From Streptomyces agglomeratus (GTDB lineage: Bacteria; Actinomycetota; Actinomycetes; Streptomycetales; Streptomycetaceae), in assembly GCF_001746415.1 (NCBI RefSeq), contig NZ_MEHJ01000001.1:744001-808000 (forward strand): DNA of 64,000 nucleotides, read 5' to 3'. Below the pieces are notes generated by a model. It worked only from the letters and a program-made list of their open reading frames with translations, was not told where the DNA came from and ran no database searches. The translations under genes were made by a program, and so were the position numbers. Positions within the stretch are counted from its first letter, which is position 1; every line of letters starts with the position of its first letter. This document shows, in pieces, positions 26,089 to 35,577 of this stretch.

Positions 26089-27609
26089 ATGACCGACGAG
26101 AGCGCTGAGCGGGCACGGGCCGTGGTCGCGGCACTGCGGTCGTCGGCCGCACGGCGGCCGGACATCGCCCTGCTCGACGGTTTCACGGACGCGGAGCTGG
26201 ACGCGTGGCCGGTTCCGGTGCCGGAAGCGGTGCGCGTCGTGCTGCGCGACACCGGTGGCCTGGAGGCAGGCGGCGTTCGTTACGTGTTCGGGCCACGCGG
26301 CGACTCCCACGGTCGCCGTCCCTTCGCGGACGGCCACTGGACGCTCGGAGAACTGACCTGGGGCCAGGGTTCACTGTTGGTGGGCGTGGGCGGAGAGCAG
26401 CGCTCCGACTGGGGCCCGGTCGCGGCCGTCCAGCCGTACGACGAACCGGAAGTCACCGTCGAAGCCCCGGGCTTCACCAGCTGGCTGCTGGGTCTCGCCG
26501 AACGTCTCGCCGACGGCGGCACGGTGGAGGACCGCCCCCTGCCCACCGTCTTCACCGAGGCCGTGCCGTCCGTGGAGATCGCCGAGAGCGCTGACGCGGA
26601 CGCCGAGCTGGTGGCCCTGGCCGGGCGGGGGGATTCGCTCACCGATCTGGTCGATCTGCGCTCCCTCCTGGCCTATCCGTGCGGAGTCGGCTGGGAGCCG
26701 TACCACTCGACCGACTACAACACCGCCGACACGGGAAGCAGCGAAGTGGACTTCCGGCTGGCCGGAGACGGCAAAGTGCTGCTCATCCGCAGCATGGTGA
26801 GCGGCGACTTCCTGCGGGACGGCGTACGCCGTCACCGTGTCCCCGACGATGCCGGCCCGCGGGCCGTCGCCGAGCTGCGGGCGCTGGCGGCCGAACTCCC
26901 CGGCCTCGTCTCCCTCCAGCCCGGCTGTGACGACGCGGAGATGGACACCTGGCCGGTGCCCGTCCCCGCCGACGTACGCGACGTGCTGCGTGAGATCGGC
27001 GGTGTTCGCATGCCGGGCCTGCCCGACCTGGAGCTGCTGCACGGGGCGCCCGAGCAAGGCGTGGACCCCGAGGTGCACCGGATGATGGGCGGTGACGGGA
27101 CGTACTGGCCCGTCGCCCGGGTTGTGTACGCGCGCCACACCGCCCTCGCGCAGATCCGCATCGACCCGGACACCGGCGAGTGGGGTTACGCCGTGTCGGT
27201 GCCCACCGACCTGGGCAGCCTCCGGGAATTCCCGGAGGTCACCCTGCTGGCCGAGTCGCTTCCTCACCTGCTGCTGACCGTCGCCCGTCTTGCCCGCGAG
27301 GCCGGGGACAGCCCCGACTTCGCGCGTTCGCTCGCCGGGGCCACCACATGGTTCTTCCCGAACACCGGTGAGCCGTGGACCCGTCCGGTCCCCCTGGGCG
27401 AGTGGGCTTCCTCCACCGACCCGCTGCGGGCCGCGGTGGCCGGTCTCCCCGCCGGAACCCATGTCGCGGACCTGCGCCGGGCGCCGATACCCACCGACCT
27501 GTGTTTCCACCGGGCGGAGGACTGGCCGTACGGCGACAGCCTCGACCGTCTCCACTTCGGCGCGGGGGGACGCATCGCCGCAGCGGTTCCGCTCGCCGGC
27601 GGCAGGTGA
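26089..27609 (+). CDS. two-domain SUKH-like protein, 506 aa
   Basis: ATG at 26089 follows a G-rich site; the longer frame upstream is discarded. The protein repeats a SUKH-like unit. Residues about 20-130 (TDAELDAWPVPVPEAVRVVLRDTGGLEAGGVRYVFG) and about 280-420 (DAEMDTWPVPVPADVRDVLREIGGVRMPGLPDLELL) share the W-P-V-P-V-P-x-x-VR-x-VL-R-x-x-GG core, so an internal duplication is evident. SUKH proteins are frequently immunity proteins or scaffold factors. No toxin lies beside it. A short C-terminal domain ends AAAVPLAGGR. Confidence 0.7.
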   Translation: MTDESAERARAVVAALRSSAARRPDIALLDGFTDAELDAWPVPVPEAVRVVLRDTGGLEAGGVRYVFGPRGDSHGRRPFADGHWTLGELTWGQGSLLVGVGGEQRSDWGPVAAVQPYDEPEVTVEAPGFTSWLLGLAERLADGGTVEDRPLPTVFTEAVPSVEIAESADADAELVALAGRGDSLTDLVDLRSLLAYPCGVGWEPYHSTDYNTADTGSSEVDFRLAGDGKVLLIRSMVSGDFLRDGVRRHRVPDDAGPRAVAELRALAAELPGLVSLQPGCDDAEMDTWPVPVPADVRDVLREIGGVRMPGLPDLELLHGAPEQGVDPEVHRMMGGDGTYWPVARVVYARHTALAQIRIDPDTGEWGYAVSVPTDLGSLREFPEVTLLAESLPHLLLTVARLAREAGDSPDFARSLAGATTWFFPNTGEPWTRPVPLGEWASSTDPLRAAVAGLPAGTHVADLRRAPIPTDLCFHRAEDWPYGDSLDRLHFGAGGRIAAAVPLAGGR

Positions 27610-27660
27610 CCACGCGGTCACCACATCCGTCACCCGCCCTGCGCGACCACCGGCGAGGGG

Positions 27661-27692
27661 GCGAGGCGGCGAGGCGGCGAGGCGGCGAGGCG
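27661..27692. repeat. tandem 8-mer GCGAGGCG, four copies
   Basis: Four perfect head-to-tail copies with partial units on both sides, in the spacer between the SUKH gene and the GlxA-type regulator. It is the third short tandem array in the left half of the window. Confidence 0.85.
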
Positions 27693-27836
27693 GCGACCAT
27701 GCGTAGTACGCCGGCATCGCCCGCTGTTCGGCCGACCGGCCCTTGCGGGGTGGGGAGCAGCAGGCTGAACAGGCCCGCGAGTGGCCGCACTGCCGCTCAT
27801 CGGAGGATTCCTGCCACCCGTGCCATACTCCGCGCC

Positions 27837-28790
27837 ATGCCGTTCGCGTCCATAGCCGCATACGCCCCGCCCCGTGTCGGCATGCTCGCCGTCGGTCTCG
27901 TCGCCGAGGTCTTCGACGCCCACGCCGACGGGCCACCGCGCTTCGACTTCGCGCTCTGCACCGAGCGGCCGGGACAGGTCACCACCGATGTCGGGGTGCC
28001 GCTCGCCGTCGAGCACGGTCTTGAGCGGCTCGCTGCCGCCGACCTCGTACTCGTCCTGCCGTGGGCCGATTTCCGCATCCCGCCGCCCGAGCCCGTGCTC
28101 GACGCACTCCGTGCCGCGCACGCGCGCGGCGCGCTTGTCGGGGCACACTGCGTCGGTGCGTTCGCGCTCGCCGCCGCCGGACTCCTCGACGGCCTTCGGG
28201 CCACCACTCATTGGCGGTTCGCCGATCTCCTCGCCCGCCGCCACCCGTCCGTCACCGTCGATCCCGACGCCCTGTACGTCGATGAGGGCCGGATCCTCAC
28301 GGGCGCGGGCGCCGCCGCCGGGTTCGACCTCTGCCTGCACCTGCTGCGCCGCGAGTACGGCGCCGCCGCTGCCAACGCCGTGGCCCGCGACCTCGTCCTG
28401 CCGCCGCACCGGGACGGCGGGCAGGCCCAGTACCTGGCGTCCCCCGTCCCCGAGGACGGTGAGGACGAGCGGCTCGCGGACGTGCTCGCCTGGGCCCGCG
28501 AGCACCTCCACGAACCGTTGCCCGTGGCTGAGTTGGCGCGGCGCGCCCTGATGAGCCGCCGCTCCTTCGCCCGCCGGTTCACCGCCGCGACCGGCACGAC
28601 GCCGCACGCCTGGGTGGTCGGCCTGCGGCTCGGCCGGGCGGAGGAGCTCCTGGAGACCACGGACCTGCCCGTCGAGGAGATCGCCCGCTTGGTCGGCTAC
28701 GGCTCCGCGGCCGTGCTGCGTGAGCAGTTCGTCCGCCGCCGGGGCGTGCCGCCCCGCACGTACCGCCGTGCGTTCACGAGGATGCGGTAG
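27837..28790 (+). CDS. GlxA-type AraC family transcriptional regulator, 317 aa
   Basis: The N-terminal half is a DJ-1/PfpI-like domain with the elbow GAHCVGAFALAAAGLLDG. The C-terminal ~100 residues are an AraC double helix-turn-helix (VAELARRALMSRRSFARRFTAATG and VEEIARLVGYGSAAVLREQFVRRRGVPPRTYRRAF). Such regulators often sense small molecules; the ligand and targets are unknown here. The start was chosen by domain length. Confidence 0.88.
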   Translation: MPFASIAAYAPPRVGMLAVGLVAEVFDAHADGPPRFDFALCTERPGQVTTDVGVPLAVEHGLERLAAADLVLVLPWADFRIPPPEPVLDALRAAHARGALVGAHCVGAFALAAAGLLDGLRATTHWRFADLLARRHPSVTVDPDALYVDEGRILTGAGAAAGFDLCLHLLRREYGAAAANAVARDLVLPPHRDGGQAQYLASPVPEDGEDERLADVLAWAREHLHEPLPVAELARRALMSRRSFARRFTAATGTTPHAWVVGLRLGRAEELLETTDLPVEEIARLVGYGSAAVLREQFVRRRGVPPRTYRRAFTRMR

Positions 28791-28916
28791 GCACTGGAGC
28801 CACCCCGTTCGCACACCAGGTATCGACTCGGTAACGCAGGGTCATGACCAGCGGGTAGCTCTTTAGGCTCCTCGCGAGCCGCTCGGTGGCGGCCTTCTGC
28901 GGGAGGGGGCTGGTCC

Positions 28917-30887
28917 ATGGAGCGATACCGGCCGTGGGCGTATCCGGTGGCAGCGGGTGCGCTGAGTGGCGTGGCCGCGGCGGTGTGCATCGCGGCGTAC
29001 GAAGACCGACTTCAGGACCTGTACTGGGGCGATGCCGGTGTCTCGGTCTCTTTCGCGGCCGTAGGAGGACTGCTGGCTCACCGGCTGCCACGCCACCCGC
29101 TGGGCTGGCTGATGCTCCTGATGGCGCTGAGCGGTTCGCTCGGATGCCTGATCCACCAGGTGTGGCCGCTGGCCTCGGCGGCACGGATGCCCGGCACGAG
29201 TGTTCTCGGCTGGATGACGGCGTGGGTGTGGTGGCCGGCTTTCGGCTCCCTTCCCCTGGCTCTGCTGCTGTACCCCACGGGACGCCTGCCTTCGCCACGC
29301 TGGCGCCCGGCCGGCCTCCTCTTCTCCGCTCTGGTGGTTCTGCCGACCGCCGTCCTCGCAGTGGTCGGGGCCATCCATCCCACGGCCGGTGTGGTGGACC
29401 CCGAGGACATCGGGCAGAGCCCTCTCTTTCCCGTGAACCGGGTCACGTTCATCGCTTTGCAGGTATGTCTCCTGATTGCCCTGGTCTCGCTCGTGGCACG
29501 GTGGCGAAGAGGGGCGCGGCTGGAGCGCGACCAGTTGAAGTGGCTGGCCTTCGCCGTCGCGCTGGCCATAGGCGGGCAGGTCGCGCTGGACCTCGTGCCG
29601 TACTCGCCCGTGGTGCTGCACGGGATCGGCTTCTGCCTCGATGCCGGGGTCCCCGTCGCCGTTGCCGTCGCGGTACTGCGTTACCGGCTGTGGGCCATTG
29701 ACCTGATCATCCGGCGCTCGCTCGCCTATGCGGCGCTCACCGCGGGCGTGGTCGTCCTGTACGCGGGGGTGATGTGGTCGGTCAACGGTGTACTCCACCG
29801 GAGGTCCACCTTCGCGGCCTCCCTGCTGGCGACCGGCGTGGTCGCGGTGGCCCTTCAGCCGCTGCACCAGCGCAGTCAGCGTGCCGTGAACCGGATCTTC
29901 TTCGGTGACCGGGACGAACCCCACACCGTCATCGCCCGTCTGACCGCACGTCTGCGGTCCTCGGTCGAACCGGACGCCGCCCTGCCCATGGTGGCCCGCA
30001 CGCTGGCGGACGCGCTGCGCCTGTCGTACGTGGCCATCGAGACACCCGCCGGGCCCCGCGTGCGTCACGGTGCGCCGACCGGCACCGTACTGACCCTTCC
30101 CCTGGAATACCGGAACGCGGTCATCGGCCGGCTGATGGTCAGCCCCCGGCTGCCGGGAGACGACCTTTCCTCCGCCGACCGGGAACTGCTCGACCAGACG
30201 GCCGGACTGGCGGCGATGGCTGTGGAGACCGCCAGGCTCACCGCCGACCTGAGGGAATCACGTGAACGTGTGGTGCGTGCACGCGAGGAAGAGCGCCGGC
30301 GTCTGCGCCGGGACCTGCACGACGGCGTCGGGCCTTCCCTCGTCGGGCTCCGCCTGCGGCTCGCGGCGGCCGAGCACGTGGCCGAGGGCAGCGCGGAGCA
30401 CCTGCGCGAACGGCTTCAGGCCCTACAGGTCCTGGTGGACGGCATCACGTCCGATGTGTCCCAGGCCGTGGTGGGCCTGCGCCCCGCCGCTCTCGACGAC
30501 GAAGGGCTGGTCGAGGCCCTGCGTCTGTACGCCGACCGGCTGTCCTCCCCCGACAGCCTCCGCATAACCGTCGAGTCCGAGGGGGACGCCGCGGACCTGC
30601 CGGCAGCGGTGGACGCCGCCGCGTACCTCATCGCCACCGAGGCCATGACCAACGTCGTCCGGCATGCAGCCGCCACGCGGTGCGTCGTTACCGTGCGGGT
30701 GTCCGACATCCTCGAACTGAGTGTCGCAGACGACGGAAAGGGGCTGCGGACGCAGCGGCGCGCGGGAGTGGGGCTGAGCTCCATGCGTGAACGGGCGGAG
30801 GAGCTGGGCGGCGAGCTGGTCCTCGACACGAAGCAGGAGCGCGGTCTCACCGTGGTGGCGCGCCTCCCGCTGGGGGACGCGAGTTGA
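28917..30887 (+). CDS. sensor histidine kinase (HisKA_3 type), 656 aa
   Basis: About eight N-terminal membrane helices (1-330) are followed by a GAF-like region (about 340-440). A NarL-type kinase core comes next, with His468 in RRLRRDLHDGVGPSL, an N box around ATEAMTNVVRHA, and G boxes ADDGKGL and GVGLSSMRERAEELGG. It would autophosphorylate on His468 and donate to the response regulator encoded immediately downstream, whose start overlaps the stop. Confidence 0.9.
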   Translation: MERYRPWAYPVAAGALSGVAAAVCIAAYEDRLQDLYWGDAGVSVSFAAVGGLLAHRLPRHPLGWLMLLMALSGSLGCLIHQVWPLASAARMPGTSVLGWMTAWVWWPAFGSLPLALLLYPTGRLPSPRWRPAGLLFSALVVLPTAVLAVVGAIHPTAGVVDPEDIGQSPLFPVNRVTFIALQVCLLIALVSLVARWRRGARLERDQLKWLAFAVALAIGGQVALDLVPYSPVVLHGIGFCLDAGVPVAVAVAVLRYRLWAIDLIIRRSLAYAALTAGVVVLYAGVMWSVNGVLHRRSTFAASLLATGVVAVALQPLHQRSQRAVNRIFFGDRDEPHTVIARLTARLRSSVEPDAALPMVARTLADALRLSYVAIETPAGPRVRHGAPTGTVLTLPLEYRNAVIGRLMVSPRLPGDDLSSADRELLDQTAGLAAMAVETARLTADLRESRERVVRAREEERRRLRRDLHDGVGPSLVGLRLRLAAAEHVAEGSAEHLRERLQALQVLVDGITSDVSQAVVGLRPAALDDEGLVEALRLYADRLSSPDSLRITVESEGDAADLPAAVDAAAYLIATEAMTNVVRHAAATRCVVTVRVSDILELSVADDGKGLRTQRRAGVGLSSMRERAEELGGELVLDTKQERGLTVVARLPLGDAS

Positions 30888-31561
30888 CCACGATCCGGAT
30901 GGTCATCGTCGACGATCACGAAGTCTTCCGCAACGGCCTGCGCGACTACGCGGAGGTGGCCGGCATTCAGGTGGTGGGTGAGGCCGGCAATGCCGCGGAA
31001 GGGGTGGACGTGGTTCTGGAGACGGAACCGGACGTCGTGGTGATGGACCTGGAGATGGCGGGAGGCGACGGGCTGACAGCGATCCGCGCCTTGGCCGCCG
31101 AACGGCCGGGCCTGCCGGTCGTCGTGGTGTCCGGCTATGACGAGGGTTCCCGGGTCAGCGACGCGCTGCGCGCCGGCGCCGCCGGTTTCGTACTGAAGAC
31201 GTGTTCGGCACCCGCTCTGCTGGCGGCTCTCGGTGCGGCCGCACGAGGACTGACCGTGCTCGACCAGACCGCGCGCAGCCACCTCTTCGGCGCACTGGAG
31301 GCGGCGCGTACGCCGACGGTCGGTCCCTTTCCCTCCCTCAGCGGGCGGGAACGTCAGGTACTGACCCTGCTGGCGCAGGGCAAGGAGCCGTCCCGGATTG
31401 CCCGTGAGCTCGTCCTCGACCCTCACACGGTGCACAACTACCTGTCGGCCGTCGTGCGCAAGCTCGGTGTGGCCGGGCGCAACGAGGCCGCGGAAGTGGC
31501 GCGGGCCAACGGCTTGGGGAACGGTTCCGGTTCCCTGCCGGGTGACCTGCGACCGGGATAA
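30884..31561 (+). CDS. NarL/LuxR-type response regulator, 225 aa
   Basis: A receiver domain with Asp55 (VVMDLEM) as phosphoacceptor and DD at 10-11, then a C-terminal LuxR helix-turn-helix (LSGRERQVLTLLAQGKEPSRIARELVLDPHTVHNYLSAVVRKLG). The TTG at 30884 overlaps the kinase stop (TTGA) and gives the normal MTTIRMVIVDDHE start; the next in-frame ATG (30899) is too far in. Cognate partner of the kinase upstream. Confidence 0.9.
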   Translation: MTTIRMVIVDDHEVFRNGLRDYAEVAGIQVVGEAGNAAEGVDVVLETEPDVVVMDLEMAGGDGLTAIRALAAERPGLPVVVVSGYDEGSRVSDALRAGAAGFVLKTCSAPALLAALGAAARGLTVLDQTARSHLFGALEAARTPTVGPFPSLSGRERQVLTLLAQGKEPSRIARELVLDPHTVHNYLSAVVRKLGVAGRNEAAEVARANGLGNGSGSLPGDLRPG

Positions 31562-31703
31562 CCGAGGACGATCGGGGAGTGCTCCCGGGACACCTGGGAG
31601 CGGAGCATGGGATGCGTCGGTTCAGTCCTCCGGTGCGGCCGGAGCAAGCGGAGAAGTACCAGCTCTCCAGGCCCGCCCGGACACCAGCTTGAAGGAGCAT
31701 CGC

Positions 31704-32120
31704 ATGCCTCGAGCGTCGCTTCGGCGCCTCGCCGTCGCCCTGTCGGCCATCAGCGTCGTGTCAGGTCTGGGCCTGGGACCGGCCGGCCTGGCCCAGGCAT
31801 CGCCACGGCCGGCGACGGCCGCCGCGGCACAGCCCGCCCTCTCGGCTCCCGTTCGAGTGGCGGCAACGCAATCACCGCCCCTCTACTACCACGACGCATA
31901 CAACTTCCCGACGTGGCTCTTCGGGAGGACGCGGCTGTGTGTCACAGCCGGCTACTCGGCCGCGGGCACCGCAAGGGTGCAGAGCAGCGCACCCCTTGCG
32001 GCTCCTGAGTACGTCTCCGTAGCAGCGGGCCAGACGCGTTGTATCGAGCGGTGGTGGGGCGGGTTCCCGGTCAACGCGATGAACATCACCTACAGCCGGC
32101 TGACCGTCAAGGCCAGCTGA
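31704..32120 (+). CDS. small secreted protein, 138 aa
   Basis: ATG at 31704 with a GAAGGAG site. The signal peptide has RRLAVALSAISVVSGLGLGPAGLAQA, cleaving near AQA|SP. An Ala-rich linker leads to a ~75-residue domain (YYHDAYNFPTWLFGRTRLCVTAGYS...RCIERWWGGFPVNAMNITYSRLTV) with two Cys, probably one disulfide. No known family is recognised. It precedes another secreted-protein gene. Confidence 0.65.
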   Translation: MPRASLRRLAVALSAISVVSGLGLGPAGLAQASPRPATAAAAQPALSAPVRVAATQSPPLYYHDAYNFPTWLFGRTRLCVTAGYSAAGTARVQSSAPLAAPEYVSVAAGQTRCIERWWGGFPVNAMNITYSRLTVKAS

Positions 32121-32181
32121 GAAACGGGGGCACGGGTCCGGTCCCGTACAACCGCCGCCTGCCGCCCCAACCGCCGCTTGT

Positions 32182-32213
32182 CGCCGCCGGAGACTTCCTG
32201 GGCTCCGGCGGCG
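32182..32213. terminator. 11-bp perfect hairpin
   Basis: CGCCGCCGGAG (32182-32192) pairs perfectly with CTCCGGCGGCG (32203-32213) around a 10-nt loop, between the two secreted-protein genes. It probably ends the upstream transcript. Confidence 0.55.
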
Positions 32214-32289
32214 GGTGAGCGCCGGCGCCCCGCCCTCGGGGCCGGACGAACGAAACCATTCGCTTGGCGTCCTACGAAGGAGCTCGAGC

Positions 32290-33492
32290 ATGAAGAGGTC
32301 ACGTATCAGAGCATGGATCGTCGCAGTGAGTTCGACAATGCTGGCCGCGGGAGTGGCACTGGCACCCGTACAGACAGCCATGGCCGATCCCGTCGGCGTG
32401 CAACGCACCCTCGACTGGGAGCAGTCGGCCGACCGGACCCTCCCGGCCACGGCACCGGCCGGTCTCAACAAGCAGTGGGCCACTTCGTACGGCGCCACCA
32501 ACGTCACCAGCCCCACGCGCGACGGCTCCCACGCAGCCCGCTTCGAGCTGCGCAAATCCGATCCGGTCGTCTCCAGCAGCAAACGGGCGGAGATCTCGCA
32601 GCGCGACGAGCAACCCGCGGGCGCCGACCGGTGGTACGGCTTCAGCATCAACCTCGCGAACACATGGACCCACGACACCTCGGCCGAGATCGTGAGCCAG
32701 TGGCACCACTGCGACGTCGGATGCCCGGGCACCTCTCCCCCCTTGGCCCTTCTGACCGACGAGGGACGCTGGAAGATCGACTTCCGCGGTGAGCCCATCG
32801 ATCTGGGTGCCTACACCACGGGGGCCTGGGTGGACTGGGTCTTCCACGTCACCTGGAGGACGGACAGCACCGGCCTCCTCCAGGTATGGAAGAACGGCGA
32901 ACGCGTCGTGCACCAGACCGGCGCCACCCACGACGGCGGACCACGGTCGCCCTACTTCAAGTTCGGTATCTACAAGTGGGACTGGAACACCGGAGCTCCC
33001 TCCAGTACCACGCAGCGGGTGATGTACTACGACGCTCTGCGTCTGGGCGACGAACGCGCCGTCCACCGGGACATCACGCCCCAGCGAGCCTGTACGCGGG
33101 CCCCGGTGGTCGCCGCCGCGTCCGCCACCACGTACGAGGCCGCGAACCCACCCTCCCACGCCGTCGACAACAACCTGACGACCCGCTGGTCCGGCCGAGG
33201 ATTCGGCGCCGCACTGATCCTCGACACGGGCAAACCCCGCCAGCTCTGCGGCGCCACCGTGGCCTGGCACCGCGGTGACCTGCGGTGGAACGACTACACC
33301 ATCCACGCTTCACAGGACGGCGTCTCGTACACCAAGGTGTGGGAAGGCCGCAGTTCCGGGACGACCACGGCGCCGGAGACGGTGCACTTCACCTCGGGCG
33401 CCCTGGACGCCCGGTACCTCAAGATCTCGTTCTGGGCGAATCCCGAGAACGACTGGGCAAGCATCACCGAAGCGAGGCCACTCGGTCTCTAG
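32290..33492 (+). CDS. secreted polysaccharide lyase-like protein with C-terminal discoidin domain
   Basis: ATG at 32290 with a GAAGGAG site. The signal peptide (MKRSRIRAWIVAVSSTMLAAGVALAPVQTAMA) is followed by a heparin-lyase-I-like beta-jellyroll (about 40-265). It includes KRAEISQRDEQPAGADRWYGFSI, IVSQWHHCD, WVDWVFHVTWRTDSTGLLQVWKNGERV and FKFGIYKW. After a linker, a discoidin/F5-8-type-C domain (about 280-400; YEAANPPSHAVDNNLTTRWSGRGFG, DYTIHASQDGVSYTKVWEGRSSGT) probably binds carbohydrate. It acts outside the cell; the polysaccharide substrate cannot be predicted. Confidence 0.8.
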   Translation: MKRSRIRAWIVAVSSTMLAAGVALAPVQTAMADPVGVQRTLDWEQSADRTLPATAPAGLNKQWATSYGATNVTSPTRDGSHAARFELRKSDPVVSSSKRAEISQRDEQPAGADRWYGFSINLANTWTHDTSAEIVSQWHHCDVGCPGTSPPLALLTDEGRWKIDFRGEPIDLGAYTTGAWVDWVFHVTWRTDSTGLLQVWKNGERVVHQTGATHDGGPRSPYFKFGIYKWDWNTGAPSSTTQRVMYYDALRLGDERAVHRDITPQRACTRAPVVAAASATTYEAANPPSHAVDNNLTTRWSGRGFGAALILDTGKPRQLCGATVAWHRGDLRWNDYTIHASQDGVSYTKVWEGRSSGTTTAPETVHFTSGALDARYLKISFWANPENDWASITEARPLGL

Positions 33493-33510
33493 CGAAGCGA
33501 AAGACTGCCC

Positions 33511-33545
33511 GGCCGGGCCCGCCGCACACCGCGGCGGGTCCGGCC
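33511..33545. terminator. 15-bp hairpin after the lyase gene
   Basis: GGCCGGGCCCGCCGC and GCGGCGGGTCCGGCC pair over 15 bp (one G-T) with a 5-nt loop, 20 nt after the lyase stop. A strong intrinsic-type terminator without T run. Confidence 0.7.
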
Positions 33546-33684
33546 CGCTGTCGCGGTCGGGCAGGCCGACCGCTGTCACTTCCGGCGCCTCGGGCCGCGC
33601 GCGCAATTCCGTCCTGCCGTGCGCTCTCGTCCGCCCGTCTACCTCTGATCTTGCGCCGCGCTCCACCCTTCAGGGTGGGGGTGA

Positions 33685-34485
33685 AGCGCATCGCCCGACG
33701 GGCTGCGGGAGAACGGCCCCGCATGGAACGCGGCACTCAGGGACTGGGCGGCGTGGGCGGCCCGGCACGACTCCGACTTCCGGCTGGGTGACACGACCGC
33801 CGACGTCATGCGTACGGTGCTGCGCATCAACGAGGCGGCCGCCGAAAGCGCGTTGCGGGTCGGCTCCCACCAGGTCGGCAGCGGCCTGCTGCCGATCCTG
33901 TTGCAGCCACTGGGCAGTGACAGCGACGAGTCTTACCGGAGTTTCGCCGCAGACGTCCGCGTCCTGGCCGACGCCGCCGCGGGCCTGCCCGCCACTCCCG
34001 GTCCCGCTCTCGACCAGATGCTGCGGCTCAGTTCGGCACCAGACACAGAAGGGGCCGCATCGGCGCAGACCGCCATCCTGTGCGCCGACCAGGCGGCGAC
34101 GTCCCGTAACCCCCAGCACTACTTCGCGGACATCGAGGCGCACCGGGACCGTGACCCCTTGTACGGCCCGCTCCTTCGCAACATCACGCCCTGCTCGTTC
34201 TGGCCCTCCGCGCCCGTCGAACCGCCCACCGCGTTCCGCAACGACGTACCGGCCCTGCTCGTCGGCTCCACCGGTGACCCGGCGGCTCTCTACCGGCATC
34301 AGAGGAGCCTGCACCGCACACTGACGGCGTCACGCCTCGTGACCCTGCCGGACACCTTCCGGCACGGGGTCTACAGCCCGTTCAACAGCACCACCAGCGC
34401 GTGCGTCGACTCCGCCGTCGACCGCTACCTGCTCACCGGCGCTCTCCCTCCCGGCGACACGCGCTGCGAGCCGGAAGGCGACTGA
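33685..34485 (+). pseudogene. 5'-truncated TAP-like alpha/beta hydrolase (tripeptidyl aminopeptidase type)
   Basis: The open frame begins directly after a stop at 33682 and shows only the lid and C-terminal half of a TAP-like peptidase: DGLRENGPAWNAALRDWAAWAARHDSDF, an ADIEAHRD-type segment, CSFWP, VPALLVGSTGDPAALY (acid region) and TFRHGVYSPFNSTTSACVD (His region). The N-terminal part with signal peptide and nucleophile elbow is missing. An ATG at 33808 could give a 225-residue product, but it would lack the catalytic Ser, so this is most likely a remnant. Confidence 0.65.
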
Positions 34486-35164
34486 GGTACGCGGCGACCA
34501 GCGGGTACCGGGGTACGCGGTGACAGGCTCCCGCACGTGACGTGAGCCCTGGCGGACTTCTTCACACGCCCTGTCCCCCGCCGGCCTGCGCGGACGTCAG
34601 CACGCTACGAACGTCGCCACCAGAACGAAGGACAGGAAGCCGCACTTTAGAATCGCTGACGGGGAACAGGGCAGCACATGATCGAGCACTGCACCCTGTC
34701 CGCCGACGCCCGCGAATTCCACGGCCTGCCGTCGACAACCCGAGCCCAGCGGTGCACCCGCGGCGAAATCCGCCTCGGTGCACCCGAAGACCACGCCGAC
34801 ACCTGGAAGGACCATTCCCCGCACTGCCCGGACGCGTCCGCCCCTGCCCCCCAGCAGGCCCGTGGCCCCCTGGCCCGGACATAGCCCCATCACGCCGCCG
34901 TCACGGGCCGCGTCGCGGGGCCGACCGGCCCCGCCCGTCGCCGCCAAGAATGGACCGCGGGCGCGGGCCGGTCGCACGGCGTGAGACGTACGACCGGTTT
35001 TCCGCTTGTACGTTCCACTGCTCCTGCCGGTTCGAATCCTGGCAACTTGCGTAACCCGGCATATGCCGGGCCGTTATGCGGGTGCTATCGCGCGCTCAAC
35101 GGGCGAACTTCCAGAAGGCGCGGCCCGCTTGCCGCCAGGAATGGTGGCGTAACCAGGGATTCTC
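34486..35164. other. 679-nt stretch without a convincing gene
   Basis: A 68-codon frame at 34678-34884 (start MIEHCTLSADAREFHGL) has a weak ribosome site but no recognisable features. A tRNA-like GGTTCGAATCC string at 35029-35039 lacks a foldable T stem. I see nothing else. Confidence 0.4.
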
Positions 35165-35422
35165 GTGACGGACATCATGTTGTTGATCACCATTGCCTGC
35201 GCTTCGGCATGCACCGTGCTGTGGACGGTCGTCCCGTCCCCGGCCAGCCGGATGCGGCACGTCGACGTCATCGAACTCCGGCGCCACCGCCGGCTCAGGG
35301 CGGCCCTGACCGGCCCCGGCCCCCAAGCAGCGGGCTCGCCGGCCGGACAAACGGCCGAGAGGGGCACCCTTGCCGCCCCGGACGCGGCGCGACACGGTGA
35401 CACGCCCGACGATCACAGCTGA
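35165..35422 (+). CDS. small hypothetical membrane-anchored protein, 85 aa
   Basis: GTG at 35165 has AGGGA upstream. An N-terminal hydrophobic helix (MLLITIACASACTVLWTVV) is followed by a basic segment (RMRHVDVIELRRHRRLR) and a polar tail. No family is recognised. Coding potential is plausible but not proven. Confidence 0.4.
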   Translation: MTDIMLLITIACASACTVLWTVVPSPASRMRHVDVIELRRHRRLRAALTGPGPQAAGSPAGQTAERGTLAAPDAARHGDTPDDHS

Positions 35423-35577
35423 GCCCCTCCCCTCAGCGGCAGGGGGCAAGTGACGGGCCCATATACCTGAGCGCCTCGCAGAACCGATAAATCACTAGGC
35501 CGAATTACTCCAAATGCGACAAGGCAGCCACCCGTTTGCCGCGCATCCTGCCTAATCCAGACTGCGTTGGCCTGAGT

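Noticed and set aside
16974..27692. Short tandem repeats considered as CRISPR or integration sites
   Set aside because: Units of 7-8 nt are contiguous with no spacers, and no cas or integrase genes are present.
34678..34884. 68-codon plus-strand frame
   Set aside because: Weak ribosome site only; no recognisable structure or conservation clue.
34542..35054. 170-codon plus-strand frame
   Set aside because: Pro/Arg-rich composition typical of a non-coding GC-rich frame, with no ribosome site or domain.
35005..35060. tRNA-like string GGTTCGAATCC
   Set aside because: The flanking bases cannot form a 5-bp T stem (two mismatches), and no D arm, anticodon arm or acceptor stem can be folded around it.
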